From NCBI RefSeq assembly GCF_000429005.1, contig NZ_AUBA01000009.1:62001-126000 (forward strand): a stretch of DNA of 64,000 nt, in the 5' to 3' direction. Both the position numbers and the translations under genes were made by a program. Source of the stretch: Novosphingobium acidiphilum DSM 19966. GTDB lineage: Bacteria; Pseudomonadota; Alphaproteobacteria; Sphingomonadales; Sphingomonadaceae. Each line of letters starts with the position of its first letter. Within the stretch, counting starts at the first letter, position 1. Positions 1 through 8,364 of the stretch are shown here, piece after piece. The notes under the pieces are model-generated. The model was not told where the DNA came from. It searched no databases and saw only the letters and a program-made list of their open reading frames with translations.

Positions 1-803
1 TGCCCGGCGCGTTCAGCCTGTTGACGATGCTCGACGATCTGCGCGAACGCTATGCCATCCCCACCCAGACGTGCGTGCTGACCCATGTCACCAATGCGCT
101 GGAAATCATCGCGCGCGGTGGCCCGGTCGATCTGGTGTTCCAGTCGGTCGCGGGCAGCCAGGCGGCCAATCGCGGGTTCGGCATCGACCTTGCGCTGCTG
201 CGCGAGGCGCACGACGCCGCGCTGTCGCTGAACCGGGGCAGTGTCGGGCACAATGTCATGTATTTCGAAACCGGGCAGGGTGCGGCGCTGTCGGCCAATG
301 CCCATCATGGCATTGATCAACAGACGATGGAGGCGCGCGCCTATGGCGTGGCGCGAGCGTTCGACCCGTTGCTGGTCAACACCGTCGTTGGCTTCATCGG
401 GCCCGAATACCTCTACGACGGCAAGGAGATCATCCGCGCCGCGCTTGAGGATCACTTCTGTGGCAAGCTGCTGGGCCTGCCGATGGGCTGCGATGCGTGT
501 TACACCAACCACGCCGAGGCCGACCAGGACGACATGGACACGCTGATGACAGTGCTGACCGTGGCCGGCTGCACGTTCCTGATCTGCGTGCCGGGCAACG
601 ACGATGTGATGCTGAGCTATCAAAGCCTGTCGTATCACGATGCCATGGCGTTGCGCGCGATGACGGGGGTGCGCGCCGCACCCGAATTCGAGGCGTGGCT
701 GGCGAAGATGGATCTGCTTGCGCCCGATGGGTCGATCCGCGCGCTGGGCGATGGCGCGGCGGGGCTGGTGCACCGGCTGACCGGGACCGGGCTGGCGGCA
801 TGA
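1..803 (+). CDS. eutB: Ethanolamine ammonia-lyase large subunit, C-terminal part (cut by window edge)
   Basis: This is the catalytic large subunit of adenosylcobalamin-dependent ethanolamine ammonia-lyase, which splits ethanolamine into acetaldehyde and ammonia in the cytoplasm. The reading frame is open from the first bases of the window, so the true start lies upstream; about 267 of the usual ~455 residues are present. Family-like stretches visible include FQSVAGSQAANRGFG, SVGHNVMYFETGQG and LGLPMGCDACYTNHAEAD, which belong to the barrel of EutB. The stop overlaps the eutC start by ATGA, so the two subunits are translationally coupled. No microcompartment shell genes are seen on this side. 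Function is firmly recognised; the N-terminal half cannot be judged. Confidence 0.95.
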   Translation, partial: PGAFSLLTMLDDLRERYAIPTQTCVLTHVTNALEIIARGGPVDLVFQSVAGSQAANRGFGIDLALLREAHDAALSLNRGSVGHNVMYFETGQGAALSANAHHGIDQQTMEARAYGVARAFDPLLVNTVVGFIGPEYLYDGKEIIRAALEDHFCGKLLGLPMGCDACYTNHAEADQDDMDTLMTVLTVAGCTFLICVPGNDDVMLSYQSLSYHDAMALRAMTGVRAAPEFEAWLAKMDLLAPDGSIRALGDGAAGLVHRLTGTGLAA

Positions 804-1591
804 CCGACGCCATCGCCGATCGCGCGCTGTGGGCGCGGCTGCGCGCGGCCACGCCCGCACGGATCGCGCTGGGGCGGGTCGGCCACACGCTGCCGCTCGA
901 GGCTGTGCTGGCGTTTCAGCTCGACCATGCGCGCGCGCGCGATGCGGTGCATGCGCCGTTCGATGCCGAGGCGCTGGCGGCCGATCTGGCGCCGTTGCCG
1001 ACGATCGTGGTGGACAGCGCGGCGGGCGATCGCGCAGCCTATCTGCGCCGCCCCGATCTGGGACGGCGCCTGTCGGACAATGGTGCTGCGCGACTGGCGC
1101 AGGCCATCGCGGCCGATCCGGCGCTTGGCGGGCGCGATGTGGCGATTGTTGTCGGTGACGGGTTGTCGGCCACGGGCGTCCAGGCGGGCGCGGTCACGCT
1201 GGTGCGCGCGCTGGTGGCCCAACTGCATGGTCTCAGCCTGGCCCCGGTGGTGGTGGCGCGCGGTGCGCGCGTTGCGCTGGGCGATGCGATTGGCGCGGTG
1301 CTGTCGGCGCGGATGGTGATCATGGTAATCGGTGAACGCCCGGGGCTGAGCGTGGCCGACAGCCTGGGCATCTATATGACCCATGACCCGCGCATCGGCC
1401 GGGCCGACAGCGAACGCAATTGCATTTCCAACGTGCACGCCCGCGGTGGCCTGTCGCCCGACGCGGCGGCTGCCGTGCTGGGGCGGCTGCTGCGCGAATC
1501 GCTGCGGCGCGGCCTGTCGGGCGTCGATCTGAAAGACCCCGGCGAAGCGCTGCCGCCACCCTTTCTCGAACAGGATGCCCTGGATGACTGA
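800..1591 (+). CDS. eutC: Ethanolamine ammonia-lyase small subunit
   Basis: Small subunit of ethanolamine ammonia-lyase, 263 residues, which with EutB forms the B12 enzyme. The start is the ATG in the ATGA overlap with the eutB stop; earlier in-frame codons lie inside eutB. Conserved family segments are VGDGLSATGVQ (about 118-128), GERPGLSVADSLG (178-190) and SERNCISNVH (204-213). Length fits EutC (about 250-300). The downstream permease start lies inside the last codons, so eutB-eutC-permease reads as one operon. Cofactor supply (cobalamin) and reactivation (EutA) genes are not in the window. Confidence 0.93.
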   Translation: MTDAIADRALWARLRAATPARIALGRVGHTLPLEAVLAFQLDHARARDAVHAPFDAEALAADLAPLPTIVVDSAAGDRAAYLRRPDLGRRLSDNGAARLAQAIAADPALGGRDVAIVVGDGLSATGVQAGAVTLVRALVAQLHGLSLAPVVVARGARVALGDAIGAVLSARMVIMVIGERPGLSVADSLGIYMTHDPRIGRADSERNCISNVHARGGLSPDAAAAVLGRLLRESLRRGLSGVDLKDPGEALPPPFLEQDALDD

Positions 1592-2924
1592 CGCTTCGGG
1601 TTCCGGACTGCAACAGCGGCTGGGCGTGTTTCATCTTTGGGGCATTGCGGTGGGGCTGGTCATTTCGGGCGAATATTTCGGCTGGAGCTATGGCTGGGCC
1701 AGCGCGGGCACGCTCGGGTTTCTGGTGGCGACGGTGCTGGTTGCGGCGATGTATGTGGCCTTCATCTTCTCGTTCACCGAATTGACCACCGCGATCCCGC
1801 ATGCCGGCGGCCCGTTTGCCTATGCCAACCGCGCGTTCGGCCCGGTGGGCGGGGCTGTTGCCGGGTTTTCCACACTGGTCGAATTCGTGTTTGCGCCGCC
1901 CGCGATTGCGCTGGCCATCGGGTCCTATCTCAAAGTCCAGTTTCCGTGGATGGAACCGGTCCACGCGGCAACCGGCGCCTATGTCGTGTTCATCGCGCTC
2001 AACATTGTAGGCGTGCAGATCGCCGCCACGTTCGAGCTGTTTGTAACGCTGTTGGCGGTGGGTGAATTGCTGGTGTTCATGGGCGTGGTGCTGCCGTCGT
2101 TCCGCTGGTCGAACTTTGTCGCGGGCGGCTGGGCCGGGCACGACCATTTCACCCTGGCCGCGATCGGCGGCATGTTTGCCGCGCTGCCCTTTGCGATCTG
2201 GTTCTTTCTGGCGATCGAGGGCGTGGCGATGGCCGCCGAAGAGGCGCGCGATCCGCGTCGCACGATCCCGCGCGCCTATATCTCGGGCATTCTTACGCTG
2301 GTGGCGCTGGCGTTCGGGGTGATGCTGCTGGCGGGCGGATCGGGCGACTGGACCCAGATTGCCAATATCAACGATCCGCTGCCCCAGGCGATGAAGCGCA
2401 GCGTGGGCAGTTCGAGCGGATGGCTGCACATGCTGGTGTGGCTGGGGCTGTTCGGCCTGGTCGCGTCATTTCATGGCATCATCATGGGGTATGCCCGGCA
2501 GATCTTTGCACTGGCGCGCGCGGGCTTTCTGCCGCGCGGGTTTGCCCGGTTGCATCCGCGGTTTCACACACCGGATGTGGCGACGATCGCGGGCGGAGTG
2601 GTCGGCGTGGCGACGATCTGGTCGGACAACGTCGTTCATATCGCCGGGCAATCGCTGACCGCCAGCGTGGTCACGTTGTCGGCGCTGGGCGCCTTGACCA
2701 TGTATATCGTCGCCATGGCCGCGCTGTTCCGGCTGCGCACGACCGAACCGGGGCTGAAGCGCCCGTTCATGGCGCCGGCCTATCCTTTTGCGCCGGGCTT
2801 TGCCTTGGTCATGGCCAGCGTCGCGCTGGTGACGATGGTGTGGACCAATCGCGAAATCGCGGCGATCTTTGTGGCCGTCATGGCCTTGCTCGTGGGCGGT
2901 TCGCTGATCTTGCGCAGGCGCTAG
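1575..2924 (+). CDS. eat: Ethanolamine permease, APC superfamily
   Basis: A 449-residue inner-membrane transporter of the amino acid-polyamine-organocation family with about 12 hydrophobic segments. The N-terminal block with GLVISGEYFGWSYGW, the GGPFAYANRAFGP segment near residue 78 and the EGVAMAAEEARDPRR stretch in the middle match ethanolamine permeases of the Eat type. It overlaps the end of eutC and would import the substrate of the lyase. Two starts are possible (ATG 1575 or ATG 1584, residues MPW or MTD); both lie in the overlap. Substrate choice is inferred from the operon as well as from sequence. Confidence 0.88.
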   Translation: MPWMTDASGSGLQQRLGVFHLWGIAVGLVISGEYFGWSYGWASAGTLGFLVATVLVAAMYVAFIFSFTELTTAIPHAGGPFAYANRAFGPVGGAVAGFSTLVEFVFAPPAIALAIGSYLKVQFPWMEPVHAATGAYVVFIALNIVGVQIAATFELFVTLLAVGELLVFMGVVLPSFRWSNFVAGGWAGHDHFTLAAIGGMFAALPFAIWFFLAIEGVAMAAEEARDPRRTIPRAYISGILTLVALAFGVMLLAGGSGDWTQIANINDPLPQAMKRSVGSSSGWLHMLVWLGLFGLVASFHGIIMGYARQIFALARAGFLPRGFARLHPRFHTPDVATIAGGVVGVATIWSDNVVHIAGQSLTASVVTLSALGALTMYIVAMAALFRLRTTEPGLKRPFMAPAYPFAPGFALVMASVALVTMVWTNREIAAIFVAVMALLVGGSLILRRR

Positions 2925-2959
2925 GCGGCGTGGCGCGAACGCGGCCGGCTTTGCCGCGA

Positions 2960-3997
2960 TTACGCGCGGGTTGAACCGCGCACGATCAGTTGTACCGGCA
3001 CGCGGCGGGGCGAGGGGGCCTCGCCGCCGATCGTGGCGATCAGGCGATCGACCAGCAGCGATCCGGCCACTTCGAAATCGCTTTCGACCGTGGTCAGCTG
3101 CGGATTTGACCAGGCCCCGGCGCGCACGCCGTCAAACCCGACAACGCCGATATCGTCGGGCACGCGCAACCCGCGCGTGGTCAGTTCCTTCAGACCGCCC
3201 AGCGCGATTTCGTCGCTGACGCCAAAGATCGCGTCGAATGGACGCCCGCTGTCGATCAGTGCGGCGGTGGCGCGGCGGCCCTGTTCCTCGCGCTCGAGCC
3301 CACGCTCGATGCGTTGCAGCACAGGTTCCAGCCCGGCATCGCGCATCGCCGCCGAATAGCCGTCGAACCGTTCCTTGAACTGGCGCTGCGGCGATGTTTC
3401 CGACCCGATGCACACGATATTGCGGTATCCGCGCACCAGCAGGTGGCGCGTGGCCAGCATCGCACCGGCATGGTTGTCGCTGCGCACCCAGGGAAAGGCA
3501 TCGCTGGGTGCGCCCCAGCAAACCCAGTGGTTGCCTTCGCCCAACTGGCCGAAATAATCCCAGGCCGCGGTGTTTTCGCTGGTGCCGATCACAATCATTC
3601 CGTCGGCCTTGCGCCGTTCCTGGAAATGGCCCCAGAAATTGGCCGGGCTGTCCTGAAACGCCACCAGCACTTCATAACCGCGCGCGGCGGCGGCCGCGCA
3701 CGTGCTGCCCAGCAGCGCGAAATAGAACGGATTCAGATCTTTGCGATCCTGCCCGGGGCGGCAGATCATCACCAGCGCCAATGTGCCGGTGCGGCCGCGC
3801 CGCAGGCGTGCGGCGTTTTCGTCCACCTGATAGTTCAGCCGGGCTGCGGCCTCGATCACCCGCTTGCGTGTCGGTTCGCTGATCGAGGTGTCGCCGGCCA
3901 GCGCGCGGCTGACCGTTGACTGGCTGACGCCGGCGGCCTCGGCGACGTCAAACGAGGTTACCCGGACGATCCGGTTTTCTGGACGTTTATCCGACAT
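2960..3997 (-). CDS. LacI/GalR-family transcriptional regulator
   Basis: A 345-residue repressor-type regulator. Residues 14-35 form the LacI helix-turn-helix (TSFDVAEAAGVSQSTVSRAL) and residues about 57-66 the hinge helix that enters the minor groove; the rest is a periplasmic-binding-protein-like sensor domain ending VQLIVRGSTRA. It is convergent with the ethanolamine permease, so it may control that operon or an unlinked one. LacI sensors usually bind sugars or nucleosides, and ethanolamine is not a known effector, so the link to eut is only positional. The start is the ATG giving MSDKRPEN, ten residues before the DNA-binding domain. Confidence 0.9.
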   Translation of the reverse strand: MSDKRPENRIVRVTSFDVAEAAGVSQSTVSRALAGDTSISEPTRKRVIEAAARLNYQVDENAARLRRGRTGTLALVMICRPGQDRKDLNPFYFALLGSTCAAAAARGYEVLVAFQDSPANFWGHFQERRKADGMIVIGTSENTAAWDYFGQLGEGNHWVCWGAPSDAFPWVRSDNHAGAMLATRHLLVRGYRNIVCIGSETSPQRQFKERFDGYSAAMRDAGLEPVLQRIERGLEREEQGRRATAALIDSGRPFDAIFGVSDEIALGGLKELTTRGLRVPDDIGVVGFDGVRAGAWSNPQLTTVESDFEVAGSLLVDRLIATIGGEAPSPRRVPVQLIVRGSTRA

Positions 3998-4020
3998 TGC
4001 GATCTTCCCCCCCGCAGCGA

Positions 4021-4785
4021 TCAGCGAAAGCTGTCCTTCGCCGCGCGCAACGCGGCAAAGGTGGCCACGGCATCACCGCCACCCCAGCGCGCCTCCATGC
4101 CCGGATCATCGGCACGAAGGAAGGGGTTGGTGGCCAATTCGCGTGACAGGACTGTGGGTACGGTCGGTTGCCCGGTTGCGCGCAGCGCGGTGATTTGCGC
4201 GGCATAGTCGGCCAGGGCGGCATTTTCGGGGTCGGCATGCAGCGCAAAGCGCGCGTTGCTGGCGGTGTATTCGTGCGCGCAATAGATCAGCGTTTCGCCC
4301 GGCAACGCTTTCAATCGCTGCAGGCTGGCCCAGAACTGGGGTGCTGTGCCCTCGAACATGCGCCCGCAGCCCAGCGCAAACAGGCTGTCGCCAACAAATG
4401 CGATACCCGCCTGTGGCAGGTGATAGGCAACATGCCCCAGCGTGTGTCCGCCGACATCGATCACTTGCGCGGCAAAATCACCCAGCAAGACGGTGTCGCC
4501 CTGCATGACGGTGCGGTCGATCCCGGCAATGCGCGCCGATTCGGCTTCGGGTGCCACGATCAGGCATCCGGTCTGCGCCTTGATCGCCTCGTTCCCGCCG
4601 GCGTGATCGGGGTGCCAGTGGGTGTTCCAGATCTGCGTGATGCGCCAGCCGCGCGCGCTGGCCTGCGCCAGATAGGCATCGGCATCGGGCGTGTCGATCG
4701 CCACGGTTTCACCGCTGGCCGGATCATGGACGAGATAGCCGTAATTGTCGGACAGGCAGGCGAACTGGTGGACGATCAGGGTCAT
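4021..4785 (-). CDS. gloB: Hydroxyacylglutathione hydrolase (glyoxalase II)
   Basis: A 254-residue metallo-beta-lactamase-fold enzyme that hydrolyses S-D-lactoylglutathione to D-lactate and glutathione, the second step of methylglyoxal detoxification. The metal site is visible: THWHPDH at 55-61 (His56, His58, Asp60, His61), His114 in GGHTLGH, Asp133 and His171 in CAHEY. The start ATG gives MTLIVHQFACLSDNYG, the usual family N-terminus; the frame stays open further upstream but runs into the rpsA terminator region. Length matches GloB (about 250-255). It stands alone behind the rpsA terminator. Confidence 0.95.
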   Translation of the reverse strand: MTLIVHQFACLSDNYGYLVHDPASGETVAIDTPDADAYLAQASARGWRITQIWNTHWHPDHAGGNEAIKAQTGCLIVAPEAESARIAGIDRTVMQGDTVLLGDFAAQVIDVGGHTLGHVAYHLPQAGIAFVGDSLFALGCGRMFEGTAPQFWASLQRLKALPGETLIYCAHEYTASNARFALHADPENAALADYAAQITALRATGQPTVPTVLSRELATNPFLRADDPGMEARWGGGDAVATFAALRAAKDSFR

Positions 4786-4817
4786 GATCACGATCCTAGC
4801 CCATGGGCGCCGACAAA

Positions 4818-4853
4818 GCAAAAGCCCGCCGGTTTGCACCGACGGGCTTTTGC
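4818..4853 (-). terminator. Rho-independent terminator after rpsA
   Basis: Two 15-nt arms (GCAAAAGCCCGCCGG and CCGACGGGCTTTTGC on the + strand) flank a six-base loop. Read on the minus strand every pair forms, with one U-G wobble, and T-rich DNA follows. It lies between rpsA and gloB, both read leftwards, so it should end the rpsA transcript. Confidence 0.8.
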
Positions 4854-4884
4854 ATGTGCGGTTGGCCTGGTCCTTCGCCGGCCC

Positions 4885-4909
4885 CGTCACGGGCGCAAAT
4901 CCCGTGACG
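4885..4909 (-). repeat. Perfect inverted repeat in the rpsA 3' region
   Basis: Nine-base arms CGTCACGGG and CCCGTGACG flank a seven-base spacer. It is the middle one of three stem-loops in the 190 bases after the rpsA stop. No T-run follows, so it is not itself a simple terminator. Confidence 0.6.
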
Positions 4910-4937
4910 TCAGTCGGGCCTGCTGCCAGCTGGCCGA

Positions 4938-5005
4938 CCCGGCCGCTGAGCCGGATTCAGGCCGGCAGTCTGCTTTGCAAACTTCGCCTGAATCCGGACG
5001 GCCGG
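4938..5005 (-). repeat. Long imperfect stem-loop directly after the rpsA stop
   Basis: The arms CGGATTCAGGC (from 4952) and GCCTGAATCCG (to 4996) pair perfectly, and the flanks CCCGGCCG and CGGCCGGG can extend the stem to about 68 bases in all. It begins a few bases after the rpsA stop codon. A role in 3'-end protection or early termination is possible. Confidence 0.6.
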
Positions 5006-5006
5006 G

Positions 5007-6731
5007 TTAGCGCTGTGCCTTGAGCGCTGCACCCAGGATGTCGCCCAGCGAAGCGCCGGCATCCGACGAACCGTACTGTTCCACGGCTTCCTTTTCTTCG
5101 GCCAGCTGACGCGCCTTGACCGAGAAGGTCGGCTTTTTCGAGCGGTCGAAACCGGTGACCATGGCGTCCAGCTTCTGGCCGACCTGGAAACGGTCGGGGC
5201 GCTGTTCGTCGCGGTCGCGGCCAAGGTCGCTGCGCTTGATGAAGCCGGTGGCACCATCTTCGCCGGCCTGAACTTCCAGGCCGCCATCGCGCACTTCGAG
5301 CACGGTCACGGTCACGACTTCGTTGCGGCGCAAAGCATTGCTCGGCGCGGCAGCGGCACCGCCGCTGGTGGTGGCAACGGCAGCCGCCGGTGCACCCTTT
5401 TCAAGCTGCTTCATGCCCAGGCTGATGCGTTCCTTGTCGACATCGACGTCGAGCACCACGGCCTTGACTTCTTCGCCCTTGCGATGAAGCGCCAGCGCGT
5501 CTTCGCCCGAAATGCCCCAGGCGATGTCCGACATGTGCACCATGCCGTCGACGTCGCCGTCGAGACCGATGAACAGACCGAATTCGGTGGCGTTCTTGAC
5601 TTCGCCTTCAACGATCGAGCCGACCGGGTGACGTTCGGCAAAGCCTTCCCAGGGGTTCTGCTGCGCCTGCTTGAGGCCCAGCGAGATGCGGCGCTTGTCG
5701 CTGTCGACTTCGAGCACCATGACGTCGACTTCCTGGCTGGTCGAAACGATCTTGCCGGGGTGGACGTTCTTTTTGGTCCAGCTCATTTCCGAAACGTGGA
5801 CCAGGCCTTCGATGCCGGCTTCGAGTTCGACGAACGCACCGTATTCGGTGATGTTCGTAACCGTGCCCGACAGCTTGGCGCCAACCGGGTACTTGGCGGC
5901 AACGCCTTCCCACGGATCGCTTTCCAGCTGCTTCATGCCCAGGCTGATGCGCTGGGTGTCCTGGTTGATGCGGATGATCTGCACGCGCACGGTATCGCCG
6001 ATGGCGATCACTTCCGACGGGTGGTTGACGCGCTTGTAGCTCATGTCGGTGACATGCAGCAGGCCGTCGATACCGCCCAGATCAACGAACGCACCGTAAT
6101 CGGTGATGTTCTTGACCACGCCGTCGATGATCTGCGCTTCCTTCAGGTTCTGGATCAGACCCGAACGCTGTTCGGCGCGGGTTTCTTCCAGCACCGCACG
6201 ACGCGAAACGACGATGTTGCCGCGGCGGCGATCCATCTTGAGGATCTGGAACGGCTGGGGAATATCCATCAGCGGCTGCACATCGCGCACCGGACGGATG
6301 TCGACCTGGCTGCCGGGCAGGAAGGCCACGGCGCCGTCAAGATCGACGGTGAAGCCACCCTTGACGCGGCCGAAGATCACGCCTTCAACGCGCTTGCCTT
6401 CGCCGAATTCGTTTTCAAGCTTGTCCCAGGCGGCTTCGCGGCGCGCGCGATCGCGGCTGAGCATCGCTTCGCCGTCGGCGTTTTCGACGCGGTCGACAAA
6501 CACTTCGACTTCGTCACCGACCGAAAGGCCGTGCGGCATGCCGGGGCTGGCGAATTCGCGCAAGGGCACGCGGCCTTCGCTCTTGAGGCCGACGTCGATC
6601 ACGGCCTTGTCGTTTTCGATGGCGGTTACGGTGCCTTTGACGACGCGGCCTTCAAAGCCGCCGTTGGCAGCCGAACCCAGCGTTTCGTCAAGCAGCGCGG
6701 CAAAATCATCGCGCGTGGGGTTGGACGACAT
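5007..6731 (-). CDS. rpsA: 30S ribosomal protein S1
   Basis: Ribosomal protein S1, 574 residues, binds mRNA leaders and delivers them to the 30S subunit. It is built of six S1/OB-fold repeats, each with the pattern G-x-V-x-x-I-x-x-[YF]-G-A-F-V followed by V-H-x-S/D-[EM]-S; examples are ITDYGAFVDLGGIDGLLHVTD in the third repeat and ITEYGAFVELEAGIEGLVH in the fourth. The last repeat is more divergent and preceded by an Ala-rich linker (about 455-470), as in other alphaproteobacteria. The start MSSNPTRDDFAALL is normal for the group. cmk, often upstream of rpsA, is absent here; a divergent GNAT gene lies there instead. Confidence 0.97.
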   Translation of the reverse strand: MSSNPTRDDFAALLDETLGSAANGGFEGRVVKGTVTAIENDKAVIDVGLKSEGRVPLREFASPGMPHGLSVGDEVEVFVDRVENADGEAMLSRDRARREAAWDKLENEFGEGKRVEGVIFGRVKGGFTVDLDGAVAFLPGSQVDIRPVRDVQPLMDIPQPFQILKMDRRRGNIVVSRRAVLEETRAEQRSGLIQNLKEAQIIDGVVKNITDYGAFVDLGGIDGLLHVTDMSYKRVNHPSEVIAIGDTVRVQIIRINQDTQRISLGMKQLESDPWEGVAAKYPVGAKLSGTVTNITEYGAFVELEAGIEGLVHVSEMSWTKKNVHPGKIVSTSQEVDVMVLEVDSDKRRISLGLKQAQQNPWEGFAERHPVGSIVEGEVKNATEFGLFIGLDGDVDGMVHMSDIAWGISGEDALALHRKGEEVKAVVLDVDVDKERISLGMKQLEKGAPAAAVATTSGGAAAAPSNALRRNEVVTVTVLEVRDGGLEVQAGEDGATGFIKRSDLGRDRDEQRPDRFQVGQKLDAMVTGFDRSKKPTFSVKARQLAEEKEAVEQYGSSDAGASLGDILGAALKAQR

Positions 6732-7104
6732 AAGTCTGTTTCAGTCCTGTTGGTATGTATTTCCGGCCAGGCGGTTGTCTCCGCCGGTCTTTCGTCCGCG
6801 CATGATCGTAAAAGATGGCGAAAGATTCGCCCGCGGGGTAAAAGGGCCGAACCACCCGCCGGGCCGGATGCCGAGGCGGGTATTCCACCAGATGTTTCCG
6901 GCGCGTGCCATGCACAGCGGTCCGGACCTTAGCGGGATGATCGCGCCACTAGTGGAAGGCGCGCAAAAACGCAAGCCGAACCGGTCGGTGCACCTACGAT
7001 TGCGCAAATCGCAATCGGGTCCTTGCTCTGGATCAACGCCGCCCGGACCCACATCGCCCAGGATCACCCGATCAAAGCCCGCCCGACCCCAAAGGATGCC
7101 CGCC
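6732..7104. other. Intergenic region between rpsA and a GNAT gene
   Basis: This 373-bp divergent spacer must hold the rpsA promoter and leader (S1 leaders are often structured for autoregulation) and the start of the GNAT transcript. I see no believable reading frame. The only clear signal is the inverted repeat at 6998-7016. Confidence 0.6.
6998..7016. promoter_or_regulatory. Inverted repeat, possible operator
   Basis: GATTGCG-CAAAT-CGCAATC has seven-base arms and a five-base centre. The size fits a dimeric regulator site. It lies about 90 bases before the GNAT gene start. A 13-base part (GCAAATCGCAATC) recurs near 13458-13470 upstream of the DUF2846-like gene. Confidence 0.35.
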
Positions 7105-7641
7105 ATGACCGTACCCGCCACGCGTGCCGAATGTGCCCCAGTCACCGAATATGTCACCCGCGATGGCGTCATTTTGCTGGTGCGCCCCGCCTCTGCCGAA
7201 GACAGCCCCGCGCTGGAAACCTTTTTCGATGGTGTCAGCGATGATGATCGTCGGTTCCGCTTTCTGACGGCGGTGCGTCATGTCGGCGCCGACCAGATCG
7301 ACGCGCTGACCCATGTCGATCACTGGCGCACCGAAAGCTATGTCGCGTTCGACAAGGCCACCGGCGCGCTGGTCGCTTCGGCCATGCTGGCGTGCGATGC
7401 GGCAATGGACACCGGCGAAGTGGCGATTTCGATCCACCGCGACTATCGCGCGCGCGGCCTTGGCTGGACCCTGCTCGACATGGTTGCGGCCGAGGCACAA
7501 CGGCGCGGGCTGAAACGCGTGATCGCCATCGAAGACCGCGACAATCACGCCGCGATCGCGCTCGAACGCGAAAACGGCTTTGCCGCGCACGGGATCGAGG
7601 GCGATCCGCATCTTGTCCTGCTTGAAAAACGCTTTGCGTGA
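7105..7641 (+). CDS. GNAT-family N-acetyltransferase
   Basis: A 178-residue single-domain acetyltransferase. The central IHRDYRARGLGWTLLDM segment is the acetyl-CoA-binding motif A (R/Q-x-x-G-x-G/A), followed by the motif B-like DRDNHAAIALERENGFAAHG. The N-terminal phrase GVILLVRPASAEDSPALETFFDGVS resembles the GNAT domain appended to protein acetyltransferases of the Pat type, but no NDP-forming acyl-CoA synthetase domain is attached. The ATG at 7105 follows an AAAGGA ribosome site by eight bases; an alternative ATG lies nine bases earlier. Substrate unknown. Confidence 0.88.
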   Translation: MTVPATRAECAPVTEYVTRDGVILLVRPASAEDSPALETFFDGVSDDDRRFRFLTAVRHVGADQIDALTHVDHWRTESYVAFDKATGALVASAMLACDAAMDTGEVAISIHRDYRARGLGWTLLDMVAAEAQRRGLKRVIAIEDRDNHAAIALERENGFAAHGIEGDPHLVLLEKRFA

Positions 7642-7670
7642 TCGACGGTTGCGCGCCACACCGCACAACC

Positions 7671-8300
7671 ATGATCACCTTGTATCACTGCACCGATGCC
7701 CGCTCGTTCCGCGCCCTGTGGGCGCTGCACGAGATCGGGTTGGACTATGACCTGAAAATGCTGCCGTTTCCGCCGCGCTGGCATGACAAGGCCTATCTCG
7801 CCATCAACCCGCTGGGCACGATCCCGTTCCTGACCGATGGCGATACGGTGATGAGCGAAAGTGCGGCGATCGTCGAATATCTGATCGCACGCCACGCGCC
7901 CGAACGGCTGGGCGTGGCGGTCGCCGATGCGCAGTACGGCGCGTATTGCAACTGGCTGCATTTCGGCGAGGCGACGCTGACCTTTCCGCAGACGCTGGTG
8001 CTGCGTTATACCCGGCTCGAACCCGATCGCGGGCTGGATGGGGTGGCGCAGGACTATGCGCGGTGGTTCCATGTTCGTCTCCGCCATGTCGAACGCGCGC
8101 TGGCCGATGGACGCGCGTGGTTGCTGGGCGAACGGTTTACCGGCGCCGACATTTCGGTGGGCTATGCGCTGCTGCTGGCGCGCAATCTGAAACTCGACGA
8201 CGGGTTCGAACCGCTGACATCCGCCTATTGGCAACGCCTGGCAGCCCGCCCGGCTTATCTTGCGGCGCGGGCGGCTCAACCCAAAACACGCGAATTTTGA
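7671..8300 (+). CDS. Glutathione S-transferase family protein
   Basis: A 209-residue cytosolic GST. The N-terminal thioredoxin-like domain starts MITLYHCTDARSFRALWALHE, with the NPLGTIPFL cis-proline loop near 44-52 and the glutathione-binding ESAAI stretch near 62-66; the C-terminal helical domain carries the FTGADISVGYAL N-capping motif. A GTG at 7638 overlapping the previous stop would add 11 unusual residues, so the ATG is preferred. Role is probably detoxification or conjugate metabolism; no substrate can be assigned. Confidence 0.9.
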   Translation: MITLYHCTDARSFRALWALHEIGLDYDLKMLPFPPRWHDKAYLAINPLGTIPFLTDGDTVMSESAAIVEYLIARHAPERLGVAVADAQYGAYCNWLHFGEATLTFPQTLVLRYTRLEPDRGLDGVAQDYARWFHVRLRHVERALADGRAWLLGERFTGADISVGYALLLARNLKLDDGFEPLTSAYWQRLAARPAYLAARAAQPKTREF

Positions 8301-8308
8301 TCCACCTC

Positions 8309-8340
8309 CTTGTGTGGCGAATATGCCACACTACCTTCGG
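8309..8340 (+). promoter_or_regulatory. Possible heat-shock promoter with internal inverted repeat before clpB
   Basis: CTTG at 8309-8312 is followed after 18 bases by CTACCTTCGG, a partial match to the alphaproteobacterial sigma-32 pattern (CTTG, 17-18 bases, CYTATNTNNG). The spacer contains a seven-base inverted repeat, GTGTGGC-GAATAT-GCCACAC (8312-8331). It could instead end the GST transcript. The promoter reading is tentative. Confidence 0.35.
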
Positions 8341-8364
8341 GGGTACAGGAGGAACCGTTTTGTC

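Noticed and set aside
5484..6932. A 482-codon plus-strand frame
   Set aside because: Antisense to rpsA; repeated His/Asp/Phe composition mirrors S1 repeats.
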